DNA of 43,170 nucleotides. Origin: Campylobacteraceae bacterium (GTDB taxonomy: Bacteria; Campylobacterota; Campylobacteria; Campylobacterales; Sulfurovaceae). A model generated the notes under the pieces. It did no database searches and had not been told where the DNA came from. It saw nothing but the letters and a program-made list of their open reading frames with translations. The stretch's first letter is position 1, and every line of letters starts with the position of its first letter. The stretch lies in contig JALWLW010000088.1 of the NCBI GenBank assembly GCA_027081065.1, positions 1 through 43,170 on the forward strand, in the 5' to 3' direction. Shown piece by piece: positions 17,146 through 26,282 of this stretch. The translations under genes and the position numbers were made by a program.

Positions 17146-17165
17146 AAAGTTTAAACTTTTTACTT
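17140..17165. terminator. Bidirectional terminator spanning both stop codons
   Basis: A perfect 26-bp palindrome (10-bp arms AAGTAAAAAG and CTTTTTACTT around TTTAAA) lies between the convergent GspF-type gene and M23 peptidase gene, which are only 14 bp apart. The TAA of each gene lies inside the palindrome at mirror-symmetric positions (17143-17145 and 17160-17162). T-rich 3' arms on both strands fit a shared intrinsic terminator. Confidence 0.6.
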
Positions 17166-18362
17166 ACGTTTAGGAAGTTTTTTAAAACAGTTAAGACATT
17201 TACTGCTCTGTTTTTTAATAATATTTGAATTTCTAGCCCGTACCTCTCTAAATTGAGGTCGATAATGTCGAACAAGCTTACGTAGTCTTTTATATGCCTT
17301 ACCTTTCAGTTTTACTGTTTTTACAGTCTGTTTTTGTACATATCTTGCAGGGTTTATTGCACGGTTGTTTTTATATAACCCAAAGTGTAAGTGAGGTCCA
17401 GTACTGCGTCCTGAAGTACCGACATAACCAATGGTTCTTCCTTGTTGTACATATGTCCCATTATTAATACCTTTGGCATAACCACGCATATGTGCATAGA
17501 GTGTAACTAGACCATTTGAGTGTTTAATTTTAATGGTTCTTCCATAGCCACCTTTCCAGCCTTTATAGATGATTTTTCCTTTGGAGGAAGCCACAATTCT
17601 TGAACCTGAACGTGCAGCATAATCAATACCTAAATGTGGACGATAACGTTTATGAATAGGGTGATATCGTCTATGGGTAAAACCACTAGAAATTCGTTTC
17701 ATATTAGGTACAGGACGAATAAAACGAGTGGTATAGGTACGTTTATATTGTCTTCCTAGAGAGTCATAATATTTTTCATTATCCATTAAAAAACCATAAA
17801 AAGGTTTTTTGTTAATTTCAATGAGACAAGCATCAATTTGAGGACTGGTATAGGGTTTATTTTTTCTGTAGCGTTGGGTATAAAAAATAATGATTCTATC
17901 CCCTTTCTTCATTTTATTAAAAGGAATACTTTTGGAATAAACTTCTTCAAGCTCCTTTCCATAAAACCATGTTTTAGTCGCTTTATATAAATCTTTTTTG
18001 AATCCATATCTCATTTTTATAGAAATAGTTTTCTCAATTAAATCATAAGGAATCTCTACATATTTATAGCTATATCCTTTTTTAGAGTTTTTAAGTTGCA
18101 GCATTAATTCATCTGAGACGGGAATATTAATAGTCGTAATTTTGCCTTTTCTTCTGTTAATACTGTAGCTCTGTCCAGCTCTAATCTCTTGAATTAATGC
18201 TTTATCTTCTTTATACATGTTATAGTAGAGTTTTTGGGGAATATGATGCTTTTTTAAAAAACCTAAAAAGGTAAGCTTATTACTCCATTTATACTCTTTA
18301 GCAGTCAGTTGTTGAGGAAGCAAAAAGAAGAAAGTTAGTGTGAGTAGTATTTTGAGGGGCAT
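17160..18362 (-). CDS. M23-family peptidoglycan endopeptidase (LytM domain), exported
   Basis: 400 residues from the ATG at 18362, which gives a clear signal peptide (MPLKILLTLTFFFLLPQQLTA). An upstream in-frame ATG at 18518 would add an unlikely 52-residue extension running into the divergent promoter. The C-terminal half has the M23 zinc-peptidase signature: PHLGIDYAA (metal-binding His and Asp), then YAHM and THE GPHLHFG motif. The N-terminal half resembles the OapA-like/Csd3-type helical region that blocks the active site in cell-shape peptidases. Campylobacter/Helicobacter relatives (Pgp3/Csd3) trim peptidoglycan peptides and set helical shape. It ends in a basic tail with a CLNCFKK motif, which is unusual for a periplasmic protein. 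Confidence 0.82.
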   Translation of the reverse strand: MPLKILLTLTFFFLLPQQLTAKEYKWSNKLTFLGFLKKHHIPQKLYYNMYKEDKALIQEIRAGQSYSINRRKGKITTINIPVSDELMLQLKNSKKGYSYKYVEIPYDLIEKTISIKMRYGFKKDLYKATKTWFYGKELEEVYSKSIPFNKMKKGDRIIIFYTQRYRKNKPYTSPQIDACLIEINKKPFYGFLMDNEKYYDSLGRQYKRTYTTRFIRPVPNMKRISSGFTHRRYHPIHKRYRPHLGIDYAARSGSRIVASSKGKIIYKGWKGGYGRTIKIKHSNGLVTLYAHMRGYAKGINNGTYVQQGRTIGYVGTSGRSTGPHLHFGLYKNNRAINPARYVQKQTVKTVKLKGKAYKRLRKLVRHYRPQFREVRARNSNIIKKQSSKCLNCFKKLPKRK

Positions 18363-18448
18363 AAAATATCTTTTTATAAAATTTAAATGAAATTCTAACC
18401 GAAAGGTTCTTACATCTGTGATAAAATCACAAAAAATAAAGGCTTTGT

Positions 18449-19348
18449 TTGAAAAAATATATTTTAGAAATGGATAGAGGAATTTCGTTGATGCTCTTAG
18501 CATCACTCTCTTTTGCATTTATGGGTGGTTTTGCTAAAGTAATCTCTTCTATATTACCTCCTATTGAAGTGACATTTTTTAGAAATATCTTTGGTGTTGT
18601 TTTGGTAGGGCTCTCTATTTATAGAAATCCCTTAAGTCAAAAGGGTGGAAAATTTTTGTTACTTATATTTAGAGGTTCAATGGGGTTTGCAGCACTCTTA
18701 GCCTATTTTTACCTTATTGCCAATATCCCATTAGGTGAAGCCATTACTTACAACAAAACATCTCCAATTTTTGTAGCAATTTTTGCCTATATTTTTTTAA
18801 ATGAAAAGTTAGGCAAAGGCGCATTAGTTGCTATTTTATTAGGTTTTGTGGGTATTCTATTTGTAGCTCAACCTATAGGTGGTTCATTTGATAAATATGA
18901 TGTATTGGGTATTTTTTCAGGAATTGGGGCTGCTTTGGCATATACCTCCATACGTGAACTACGTAAATATTATGATACAAGAGCCATTGTTATGTCTTTT
19001 ATGGGCATTGGAACAGTTGCTCCTCTTATGCTTATGTTTATTACTCCTTATATAAATGTTTCAAATGATTTAGATTGGATGTTTGCTGAATTTGTAATGC
19101 CTAAGGGAGTAGAGTGGCTATATATTACAGCTGTTGGACTTTTTGCAACAGCTTCACAACTTCTTATGACCAAAGCTTATGAGTTAACCAAAGCAGGAAT
19201 TGTAGGTACAATCTCTTATTCAAATATTGTGTTTGGATTATTCATTGGTATTGTACTTGGTGATGCTATTCCAAATATTTGGACTTTTTTAGGTATTGCC
19301 TTGGTTATAGCCTCAGGACTTTTAGTAACTTTTTCTAAAGAGAAGTAA
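18449..19348 (+). CDS. EamA/DMT-family transporter
   Basis: 299 residues with about ten membrane helices and two EamA repeats (about 12-140 and 150-296). The motif AITYNKTSPIFVAIFAYIFL at the end of the first repeat is typical of drug/metabolite transporters. The TTG at 18449 is preferred because AAAGG lies 6 bases before it. The ATG at 18470 has no ribosome site but would be the start if a short N-terminus is preferred. The substrate cannot be told from sequence. It is divergent from the M23 peptidase gene with an 86-bp shared promoter region. Confidence 0.85.
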   Translation: MKKYILEMDRGISLMLLASLSFAFMGGFAKVISSILPPIEVTFFRNIFGVVLVGLSIYRNPLSQKGGKFLLLIFRGSMGFAALLAYFYLIANIPLGEAITYNKTSPIFVAIFAYIFLNEKLGKGALVAILLGFVGILFVAQPIGGSFDKYDVLGIFSGIGAALAYTSIRELRKYYDTRAIVMSFMGIGTVAPLMLMFITPYINVSNDLDWMFAEFVMPKGVEWLYITAVGLFATASQLLMTKAYELTKAGIVGTISYSNIVFGLFIGIVLGDAIPNIWTFLGIALVIASGLLVTFSKEK

Positions 19349-19355
19349 AGTTACT
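19324..19355 (+). terminator. Possible terminator at the end of the EamA transporter gene
   Basis: A 9-bp inverted repeat (19324-19332 with 19347-19355) with a 14-base loop overlaps the stop codon and is followed by GACTTTTC. The T-tract is short, so it is a weak candidate. Confidence 0.3.
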
Positions 19356-19464
19356 GACTTTTCATCAAACCAAGCAAAATTTAGCTAGAATATCGAAAAA
19401 TATTACTTTAAATTTCGTTTTTATTGTAATAGCTAAACTCATTTGTTTAAGGAAACACTACATA

Positions 19465-21456
19465 ATGTCTTGTAAAAAATCATATATTACTACCCCTATT
19501 TACTACGTGAATGATGTTGCTCATATTGGACATGCTTATACAACTATCATCGCTGATACTTTGGCACGTTATTCTCGTCTTATTGGAGAAGAAACCTTCT
19601 TCTTAACAGGAACCGATGAACATGGTCAAAAAATTGAAGAAGCTGCTAAAAAAAGAGGCAAGGAGACGCAATCTTATGCCGATGAAATTTCTAAAACTTT
19701 TAGAGACCTTTGGGATGAGTTTGATATCTCTTATGATAAGTTTATAAGAACAACAGATGCTGATCATAAATTAGGGGTTCAAAAAGCATTCAGTACCATG
19801 TACAAAAAAGGAGATATTTATAAAGATACTTATTCTGGTCATTACTGTATCTCTTGTGAGACATTTTTCCCTGAGACACAACTTGTAGATGAAGAGTTCT
19901 GTCCAGACTGTGGTAAGAGTACTTCTGTAGTTGAAGAAGAGAGTTATTTTTTTAAACTTTCTGCTTATGAAGAGAAACTTTTAGCATGGTATGAAGAAAA
20001 TCCAGACTGCATCTTACCAAAAAGTAAAAGAAATGAAGTTATTCGTTTTGTTGAGGGTGGTTTAAATGATCTATCTATTACAAGAACTTCTTTTGATTGG
20101 GGTGTGAAACTTCCAGCAGATTTTAATGATCCAAAACATGTGATGTATGTTTGGTTAGATGCTCTTATGAATTATGTTACAGCTTTAGGCTATGGCACGG
20201 ACGATGCTAACATGGATAAGTGGCCAGCACGTGTACATTTGATTGGAAAAGATATTTTACGTTTCCATGCCATCTATTGGCCAGCTTTTTTGATGAGTTT
20301 AGATTTACCTTTACCAAAACATATTGGAGCTCATGGTTGGTGGACACGTAATGGTGAGAAGATGTCAAAGTCAAAAGGGAATGTGGTGAACCCTAAAGAG
20401 GTTGCAGACGCGTATGGTTTAGAAAATTTTCGTTATTTTATGCTTCGTGAAGTTCCGTTTGGGGGAGATGGTGACTTTTCTCAACGAGCGTTAATAGACA
20501 GAATTAACTCTGACCTTGGTAATGACCTTGGAAACTTACTTAACAGACTCATTGGTATGAGTGGAAAATATTTTGAGGGTAGGGTTGAATGTGAGTTGGT
20601 TTCTAAGTATTATCAAGCAGAGTTAGATGAAATGGATGTTTCATTAGCAAAACTTGAACCTATGTTTTTTGAACTTCAACTTCATCGTTTCTTAGAAGAG
20701 CTTTGGAGACCATTGACTGTGGCAAACAGAGCTATTGATAAGTATCAACCTTGGACGATGATTAAAGAGGGTAAAATTGAAGAGACCATGGCACTAAATG
20801 GTTTAATTGCAACTATTTTAGCAAAAGTCTCTTTGATGCTTCATGCTGTTATGCCTCAAACTACGACAACGGTTTGTAATGCTTTAGGCTTTGAAATTAC
20901 GCCTCAAACATTTGAAAACATCATTAAAAATGGGGCTATTTTAGAACCATTTGTTACAGAGAAACGTGAGCCACTTTTCCCACGAATAGAAGAAGAACTT
21001 TTAGTTGATGCAAGACTTGAAGCATTGAAAAAAGAGCAAGAAGAAGCAACTGCTAAAAAAGAGGCACAGAAAAAGGCTGATAAAGAGGCTAAAAAAGCAG
21101 GAAAAGAAAAAGCTACTACTGAGGGAGTAGCACTTATTGGTATTGACCAGTTTTTTGCAACTTCACTTAAAGTTGGAACGGTTATTAAAGCAGAAGAAGT
21201 GCCAAAGAGTAAAAAATTACTCTTACTTCAAGTAGATTTAGGTGAAGATGAGCCAAGACAAGTAGTAGCAGGAATTAAAGAGTGGTATAGTGCAGAAGAT
21301 ATGTTAGACACACAAGTTTGTGTGGTTGCCAACTTAAAACCAGCCAAACTCATGGGAATGCTGAGTCAAGGAATGCTCTTAGCAGCTAAAGATGAAAACG
21401 GTTTATGTATGGTTCGTCCAGAAAAGCCAAAAACTAATGGTACACCAATAGGTTAG
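19465..21456 (+). CDS. metG: Methionyl-tRNA synthetase with C-terminal tRNA-binding domain
   Basis: 663 residues. Class I synthetase motifs HIGH (residues 20-23) and KMSKS (about 304-308) are present. One zinc knuckle, CISC...CPDC (about 131-153), is visible in the connective peptide. A Lys/Ala/Glu-rich linker (about 515-555) leads to a C-terminal Trbp111-type OB-fold domain (about 560-663: IDQFFATSLKVGTVIKAEEV, LMGMLSQGMLLAA), which helps dimerise and bind tRNA. The start follows AAGGA 9 bases upstream. The length is typical of the domain-fused form. It is probably cotranscribed with the following gene, which starts within 15 bp. Confidence 0.96.
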   Translation: MSCKKSYITTPIYYVNDVAHIGHAYTTIIADTLARYSRLIGEETFFLTGTDEHGQKIEEAAKKRGKETQSYADEISKTFRDLWDEFDISYDKFIRTTDADHKLGVQKAFSTMYKKGDIYKDTYSGHYCISCETFFPETQLVDEEFCPDCGKSTSVVEEESYFFKLSAYEEKLLAWYEENPDCILPKSKRNEVIRFVEGGLNDLSITRTSFDWGVKLPADFNDPKHVMYVWLDALMNYVTALGYGTDDANMDKWPARVHLIGKDILRFHAIYWPAFLMSLDLPLPKHIGAHGWWTRNGEKMSKSKGNVVNPKEVADAYGLENFRYFMLREVPFGGDGDFSQRALIDRINSDLGNDLGNLLNRLIGMSGKYFEGRVECELVSKYYQAELDEMDVSLAKLEPMFFELQLHRFLEELWRPLTVANRAIDKYQPWTMIKEGKIEETMALNGLIATILAKVSLMLHAVMPQTTTTVCNALGFEITPQTFENIIKNGAILEPFVTEKREPLFPRIEEELLVDARLEALKKEQEEATAKKEAQKKADKEAKKAGKEKATTEGVALIGIDQFFATSLKVGTVIKAEEVPKSKKLLLLQVDLGEDEPRQVVAGIKEWYSAEDMLDTQVCVVANLKPAKLMGMLSQGMLLAAKDENGLCMVRPEKPKTNGTPIG

Positions 21457-21468
21457 GGCTTGACAAAA

Positions 21469-22452
21469 ATGAAAATAGAAGATTTATTAAATTTAACGGC
21501 AGGAGAAGTTATCTCTGAACCAACCATTACAGCTATTAACTCGGTCACGGTTTACCCCTCAAAAGTAGAAGAGGGTGACTTGTTTATCTCTAATGATGCA
21601 CAAGAGATAGCAACGGCTTTGAGTAATGGGGCTTACGCTATTATGTTTTCAGATGCTTCTTTGAAAATAACAGATAGTGAAGTGGCATGGATTCAAGTAG
21701 ATGAGATTGAAAAAGCAGCTTTTAAACTCATACGTTATGTATTGATTTCAAGAGAAGCTAGTTTTTACTTGTTTACTGAACATGAACTCTCTTTTATGAA
21801 AATGATAGTGATTAAAAAATCAAACATTGAAGTGCTTCCGAATGATTGGCGTAAAATGTTTGAGAAGATTTTAAACTCTGATGCGAAGATGTTCATAGGA
21901 ACTGATGATAAACTCATGAAGACCATTAAGCCTGATGTGGCTGTGTTAAATAAAGAAGCGAGTTGTGAGATTATTACAGATACACTTTTTAAGACAACTT
22001 TTAAGATAAATGGTTACATTTATCAAGAAAAAGACATCACCCCTTTTCATGTAGATATTCTTCAGCGTGTAGTAGAGTTTTGTGACCTGCACCACTTGCC
22101 GTATGATTTAGATCGAGTGAAGTACACCAAACATTTTGTGCCTGTGTTTATTGATGGCTTTTTAAATATTATGGTACCCTCTAAAAGTGACAAAGTCGCC
22201 ATATTTGTAGATAATTTACAAGATGTTTATAAAGCGCGTGAATATGTACGTTACAATGGGGCATGGGTTAAAACCATTGTTTTAACTCCTCCAAAAACAA
22301 AAGTAGATGGGGTCGACCGTCCTAATTGGTACGTAGATATTGATGAAGCACGAGACATTTTAAAAAATGCCTATTTTAACTATGCTTTTGTTTATGCACT
22401 TGATAGAACGATGCTACCTAAGATTAAGGAAGAGTATTCACTTTTTGATTAA
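21469..22452 (+). CDS. Conserved protein with Mur-ligase N-terminal-like domain
   Basis: 327 residues from the ATG at 21469; a TTG at 21460 is an alternative. The first 85 residues (VYPSKVEEGDLFISN, then ALSNGAYAIMFSD) follow the pattern of the UDP-binding N-terminal domain of MurE/MurF-type ligases (DSRKVKPGDLFVA...ANGA). No ATP-binding GTNGKT loop follows, so it is not a working ligase. The C-terminal part has a second alpha/beta section (about 225-300, KVAIFVDNLQDVYKAREYVRYNGAWVKTIVL). It lies 12 bp after metG and is probably in the same transcript. The function is unknown; a UDP-sugar or peptidoglycan-precursor binding role is a guess. Confidence 0.6.
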   Translation: MKIEDLLNLTAGEVISEPTITAINSVTVYPSKVEEGDLFISNDAQEIATALSNGAYAIMFSDASLKITDSEVAWIQVDEIEKAAFKLIRYVLISREASFYLFTEHELSFMKMIVIKKSNIEVLPNDWRKMFEKILNSDAKMFIGTDDKLMKTIKPDVAVLNKEASCEIITDTLFKTTFKINGYIYQEKDITPFHVDILQRVVEFCDLHHLPYDLDRVKYTKHFVPVFIDGFLNIMVPSKSDKVAIFVDNLQDVYKAREYVRYNGAWVKTIVLTPPKTKVDGVDRPNWYVDIDEARDILKNAYFNYAFVYALDRTMLPKIKEEYSLFD

Positions 22453-22472
22453 ATAATATAAAGGACGATAGA

Positions 22473-22847
22473 ATGAACAACAAAGCTATAAGAATTTTAG
22501 CTTTCTTTTTAGGATTTCTACTACTATTTCATGGAGTAGATAAGGTAATGAATGGAATAGATTTTATTGAAAAAATGCTTACTGAAGCAAATATACCTTA
22601 TGCTAAATATCTTATGTATGGAGTATTTATTGGTGAAGTTCTTGCTCCTCTTTTATTGATTATTGGTAAATATGTAAAAATCGCAGGTGGAATTATTGCT
22701 ATCAATATGTTAGCTGCTATTTTCTTAGCTCATAAAGATGCAATTTTTAAACTCAGTGAACATGGTGGATGGAGTATTGAGTTACAAGTACTCTATTTAG
22801 TAGCTGGGTTAGTCCTCTTTCTTTCTGATGGAAAATGGAATCAATAA
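22473..22847 (+). CDS. DoxX-family membrane protein
   Basis: 124 residues with four membrane helices (about 8-25, 43-63, 67-86, 100-118). The motifs LLLFHGVDKVMNG in helix 1, GEVLAPLLLI in helix 2, and the loop with AHKDAIF match the DoxX/YphA small-membrane-protein family. Some members are subunits of terminal oxidase or thiosulfate:quinone oxidoreductase, others act in redox stress. It starts 20 bp after the preceding gene with ribosome site AAGGA. The specific role is unknown. Confidence 0.75.
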   Translation: MNNKAIRILAFFLGFLLLFHGVDKVMNGIDFIEKMLTEANIPYAKYLMYGVFIGEVLAPLLLIIGKYVKIAGGIIAINMLAAIFLAHKDAIFKLSEHGGWSIELQVLYLVAGLVLFLSDGKWNQ

Positions 22848-22897
22848 AAATTTAAACTCTCATATTCTTTAGGTAAAATACGCCTAAAGGATACCTC

Positions 22898-25261
22898 ATG
22901 CAAAAACTATTCTACTTATTACTTTTTTCTTTTACAATACTCTTTGCTAATAATTCATGTTTAAAGTGTCATAATGGCATAGAACACATACGTGATAACT
23001 CTTCAAAGATGATGCAAGAAATTTTAGATGTAGCTGAAAAGGCAGGGGCTAAAGGCAATGATTGTGTGGTTTGTCATGGTGGGAATCCAAATACAGATGA
23101 TAAAAAGGCATCACACTCAGGCACACTAAAATATTTTTTAGAAAATAAAGGACCAAAAGAGTTTTACCCAAGCCCAACAAGCCAATGGATAAACATTAAC
23201 ACTTGTGGAATGTGTCATGTTGAACAAGTAAAGGCTCAATGGAACTCACTCATGAACACCGAAGCTGGAAAGATTCATGGGGCATTGTGGTCGTTTGGTA
23301 AGGCTGATGGGTACAATCATGGGGAGTCAAATTATGATGCTAATAATACACATGAGCGTTTGGGTACAAAAACTTACCAAGAGTATATGAAGATATTGTC
23401 CCAAAAAGAGCCACAGGCTTTTCCTAAAGCGTCTAAAAAAATTCCCAAAGCACCCACAGCTGATGAGGTTGAAATTGACCCATTACTATCTGTTTATACT
23501 TACTTAAGACAAGAGTGTTTACGGTGTCATACAGGAGGAAAAGGTCGAAAACGTCGTGGAGATTTTCGTGGAATGGGTTGTGCTTCTTGTCATATTCCTT
23601 ATTCTAATGAAGGGTTTTATGAGGGAAATGACTCAAAAATTTCACACACCCAAGCTGGACATATGTTAACCCATCAGATTCAGTCATCACGTAAAGTTAA
23701 AGTAAATGTACACGGCACAAAGTATTCTGGTGTACCTGTTGAGACTTGTACCACTTGTCACAACCGTGGAAAACGAATTGGGGTAAGTTATCAAGGATTG
23801 ATGGAGACTTCATATGGTGCACCTTTTGATAGCGACGGAAATGTTCAGCCTAAGTTACATACTAAGCGTTATTTACATTTGACTGAAGACATTCATTACA
23901 GCAAAGGTATGCTTTGTCAAGATTGTCATACTTCTAATGATATGCATGGAGACGGCTTCATGACAGGGGCAAATCTTGGAGCTGTGGAGATTGAGTGTCA
24001 AGATTGTCATGGAACTACTAAAAAGTACCCTTGGGAGTTACCTTTGGGTTATTCTGATGAGTTTGAACTCAAACCAAAAGAGGGAAAAGGCAGAGGGACA
24101 ACAAAAACTTTGGCTGAATATTTAAAAAAAGGGGCTATTCCCAAAGAGAAAGGAGATGGTTTTTTACTTTCAGCTCGTGGAAACCCTATGACTAAAGTTG
24201 TGCGTCATGGCGATAAAGTCATGATGCACTTGGCTTCGGGAAAAGATATTGAACTTAAACCGTTAAAGTATCTAAAAGAGAGAAAAAAACTTTCTAAAAA
24301 AGCATTGGTAGCTATGGACAAAATAGAAGCCCATACCGACAAGCTAGAGTGTTATACTTGTCATGCAACTTGGGCTCCTCAATGTTATGGTTGTCATGTC
24401 AAGATTGACTATTCACAAGGTAAACAAAACCCTGATTATTTGGCTGCTTCTCATGCCTATGACATACATGGAAACTCTGGAGAAGAGACGCTAAAAGATT
24501 TTTTAGTAGATGGTAAGGTCACGGAGACCAGAAGTTATTTACGCTGGGAAGACCCAGCACTATCAGTCAATGGTGAGGGGCGTGTTTCACCTACCATTCC
24601 TGGTTGTCAGACAACCATAACGGTCATAGGAAGAGATGGAAATGCTTTACTTCAAAACCATATTGTAAAAATTCCAAATGTGGAAGGAGCAGGAGCAAAG
24701 GGGCAAAACAGCATTACCATGTCACAAGTAAACCCCCATACCATTTCTAAAAAGTCACGAACTTGTGAGTCTTGTCATACTTCTAAAAAAGCATTGGGCA
24801 TGGGGATTGAAGGTGGAAAATATTTCGCTGATCAATCAAAGACTACCATTGTTGACCTAATGACTGCTGATGGTAAAGTATTGCCTAGAAAAGTAGATGA
24901 GCAAATTCCTGCTATTCCAAACTTGAAGCATGACTACTCTGTCATGCTTGACGAAAATGGAACACAGGTACAAACAGTTGACAATCATTGGACTTTGGCT
25001 AACCTTTTGTCTAAAAAACAAAGAGACACCCTTGACAGACAAGGGGCGTGTTATGCCTGTCATCAAAACATTCCTAAGGGTGACTTGGCTATTTCAGCCA
25101 TGAACCATATGGCAAACATGGCAGGGATTGAGATTGACAAAGAGAAGCATAATGAGATTTTGAGTAAAACAGTTAAACTTTCGGCTTGGGTTCAGGTTGG
25201 CGTTCCTTTAGTTTTGATTTTATTAGGGTTGCTTTGGTTTATTCAGAAGAGGAGAGCCTAG
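22898..25261 (+). CDS. Dodecahaem c-type cytochrome, periplasmic, C-terminally membrane-anchored
   Basis: 787 residues with a signal peptide (LFYLLLFSFTILFANNSC) and twelve CXXCH haem motifs (CLKCH, CVVCH, CGMCH, CLRCH, CASCH, CTTCH, two CQDCH, CYTCH, CYGCH, CESCH, CYACH). A C-terminal helix (about 763-783) with a basic KRRA tail anchors it to the inner membrane with the haem domains in the periplasm. The haem sites cluster in three blocks separated by haem-free stretches, one of about 130 residues between haems 8 and 9 and one of similar length between haems 10 and 11. It resembles multihaem redox enzymes or quinol-linked electron-transfer proteins, but I cannot assign a substrate. No CX15CH or other special haem motif is seen. 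A TAAAAT -10-like element lies at 22874-22879. Confidence 0.85.
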   Translation: MQKLFYLLLFSFTILFANNSCLKCHNGIEHIRDNSSKMMQEILDVAEKAGAKGNDCVVCHGGNPNTDDKKASHSGTLKYFLENKGPKEFYPSPTSQWININTCGMCHVEQVKAQWNSLMNTEAGKIHGALWSFGKADGYNHGESNYDANNTHERLGTKTYQEYMKILSQKEPQAFPKASKKIPKAPTADEVEIDPLLSVYTYLRQECLRCHTGGKGRKRRGDFRGMGCASCHIPYSNEGFYEGNDSKISHTQAGHMLTHQIQSSRKVKVNVHGTKYSGVPVETCTTCHNRGKRIGVSYQGLMETSYGAPFDSDGNVQPKLHTKRYLHLTEDIHYSKGMLCQDCHTSNDMHGDGFMTGANLGAVEIECQDCHGTTKKYPWELPLGYSDEFELKPKEGKGRGTTKTLAEYLKKGAIPKEKGDGFLLSARGNPMTKVVRHGDKVMMHLASGKDIELKPLKYLKERKKLSKKALVAMDKIEAHTDKLECYTCHATWAPQCYGCHVKIDYSQGKQNPDYLAASHAYDIHGNSGEETLKDFLVDGKVTETRSYLRWEDPALSVNGEGRVSPTIPGCQTTITVIGRDGNALLQNHIVKIPNVEGAGAKGQNSITMSQVNPHTISKKSRTCESCHTSKKALGMGIEGGKYFADQSKTTIVDLMTADGKVLPRKVDEQIPAIPNLKHDYSVMLDENGTQVQTVDNHWTLANLLSKKQRDTLDRQGACYACHQNIPKGDLAISAMNHMANMAGIEIDKEKHNEILSKTVKLSAWVQVGVPLVLILLGLLWFIQKRRA

Positions 25262-26159
25262 ATAAGTATAAGAGTGCTTTTTCTTGGTCTATTTTAAATT
25301 TAAATTTTTTAAAAAAGTTCATACCTAAAAGTCCATCAGCATCTTTTTGTTCAAAGCTTGAAGAGACAATTTGAAATGCTTCTAATTCTATCTCTCCAAT
25401 ACAAAAGGTGTCAGCTTCTTGAAGTTGTGCTGTTATTTCTCCTCCAGCTGTATTGAGTTGAATATTTTCTTGAAGAAGTGTTAAAGTAGATGATAATTTT
25501 TTTTCATTAACCATGGTGAGTGTTGCCCCTGTATCTAAAAGTAAAGTAACGAGACTATCATTTATCTTTACATCAATAGCAAAATGTTCACCTATTTTTT
25601 GAAGAGCTAGTTGGTAAGTATATTCATTGGCTTTGGTTAGTTTTTCTTTGATTAGATTAAATAAAATTTTTGCTTTTTCTTCATAGTGATTATCTGCTAA
25701 TTCATGAAAGCTTTCCATATTATTTTTTTTCGTACTAGGTTCGAGTTCTTGGAATTCAAGCATCTCTTCAATAACTTTTTGGGGTGTGGTCTTAACTTTC
25801 ACTTCAAAATATTTTAATAAAGTAGTTTGATATAAAAGTAATTTTGCTTCATTCGCATCTACATAGAGCATCATGGCATCAGAAAAAAGGTCATTATCTA
25901 AAAGTTCGGAAAAGCTAGTAGGTTTTTTCTTTGGAGGTAATGGTATTTCAGTGAGGGGGGTAACTACTGTTTTTTTAACGGTTTTAATTGTTTCTAATTT
26001 TTTTGGACACTCTTGAAGAGGAGTGCTTTTGAGTTGTGATATTGTTGAATCATTAACATCATTTATTAAGAGTTTAGGAGGGGTTAGTTGCATAAAAAAA
26101 ACATGAAAGTTCCAACCAATAATAAGACCCGTTGTCAGTGCTAATAGTAAATTAAACAT
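25239..26159 (-). CDS. Retropepsin-like aspartic protease, membrane-anchored
   Basis: 306 residues: an N-terminal membrane helix or signal (MFNLLLALTTGLIIGWNFHVFFM), a Pro/Lys/Thr-rich linker, a helical middle domain (about 80-185), and a C-terminal domain (about 190-300) with the aspartic protease active-site motif LLLDTGATLTMV and a second hydrophobic-Gly motif DGLLGMNFF. Only one DTG is present, so a homodimer is expected, as in retropepsins and other clan AA single-lobe bacterial proteases. Its substrate is unknown. Its 3' end overlaps the 3' end of the multihaem cytochrome gene by 23 bp on the opposite strand. Confidence 0.72.
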   Translation of the reverse strand: MFNLLLALTTGLIIGWNFHVFFMQLTPPKLLINDVNDSTISQLKSTPLQECPKKLETIKTVKKTVVTPLTEIPLPPKKKPTSFSELLDNDLFSDAMMLYVDANEAKLLLYQTTLLKYFEVKVKTTPQKVIEEMLEFQELEPSTKKNNMESFHELADNHYEEKAKILFNLIKEKLTKANEYTYQLALQKIGEHFAIDVKINDSLVTLLLDTGATLTMVNEKKLSSTLTLLQENIQLNTAGGEITAQLQEADTFCIGEIELEAFQIVSSSFEQKDADGLLGMNFFKKFKFKIDQEKALLYLSRLSSSE

Positions 26160-26282
26160 CTATATTCCTCCTCAAACAATAGTTGAATTCATTTTAGCTA
26201 AAAGAGTCTTATAAGCTCTCATCACAGTATTAGCCAAATATTGGTAAAATTCGCTCATACTATAACATATTAAGGGACTCTA

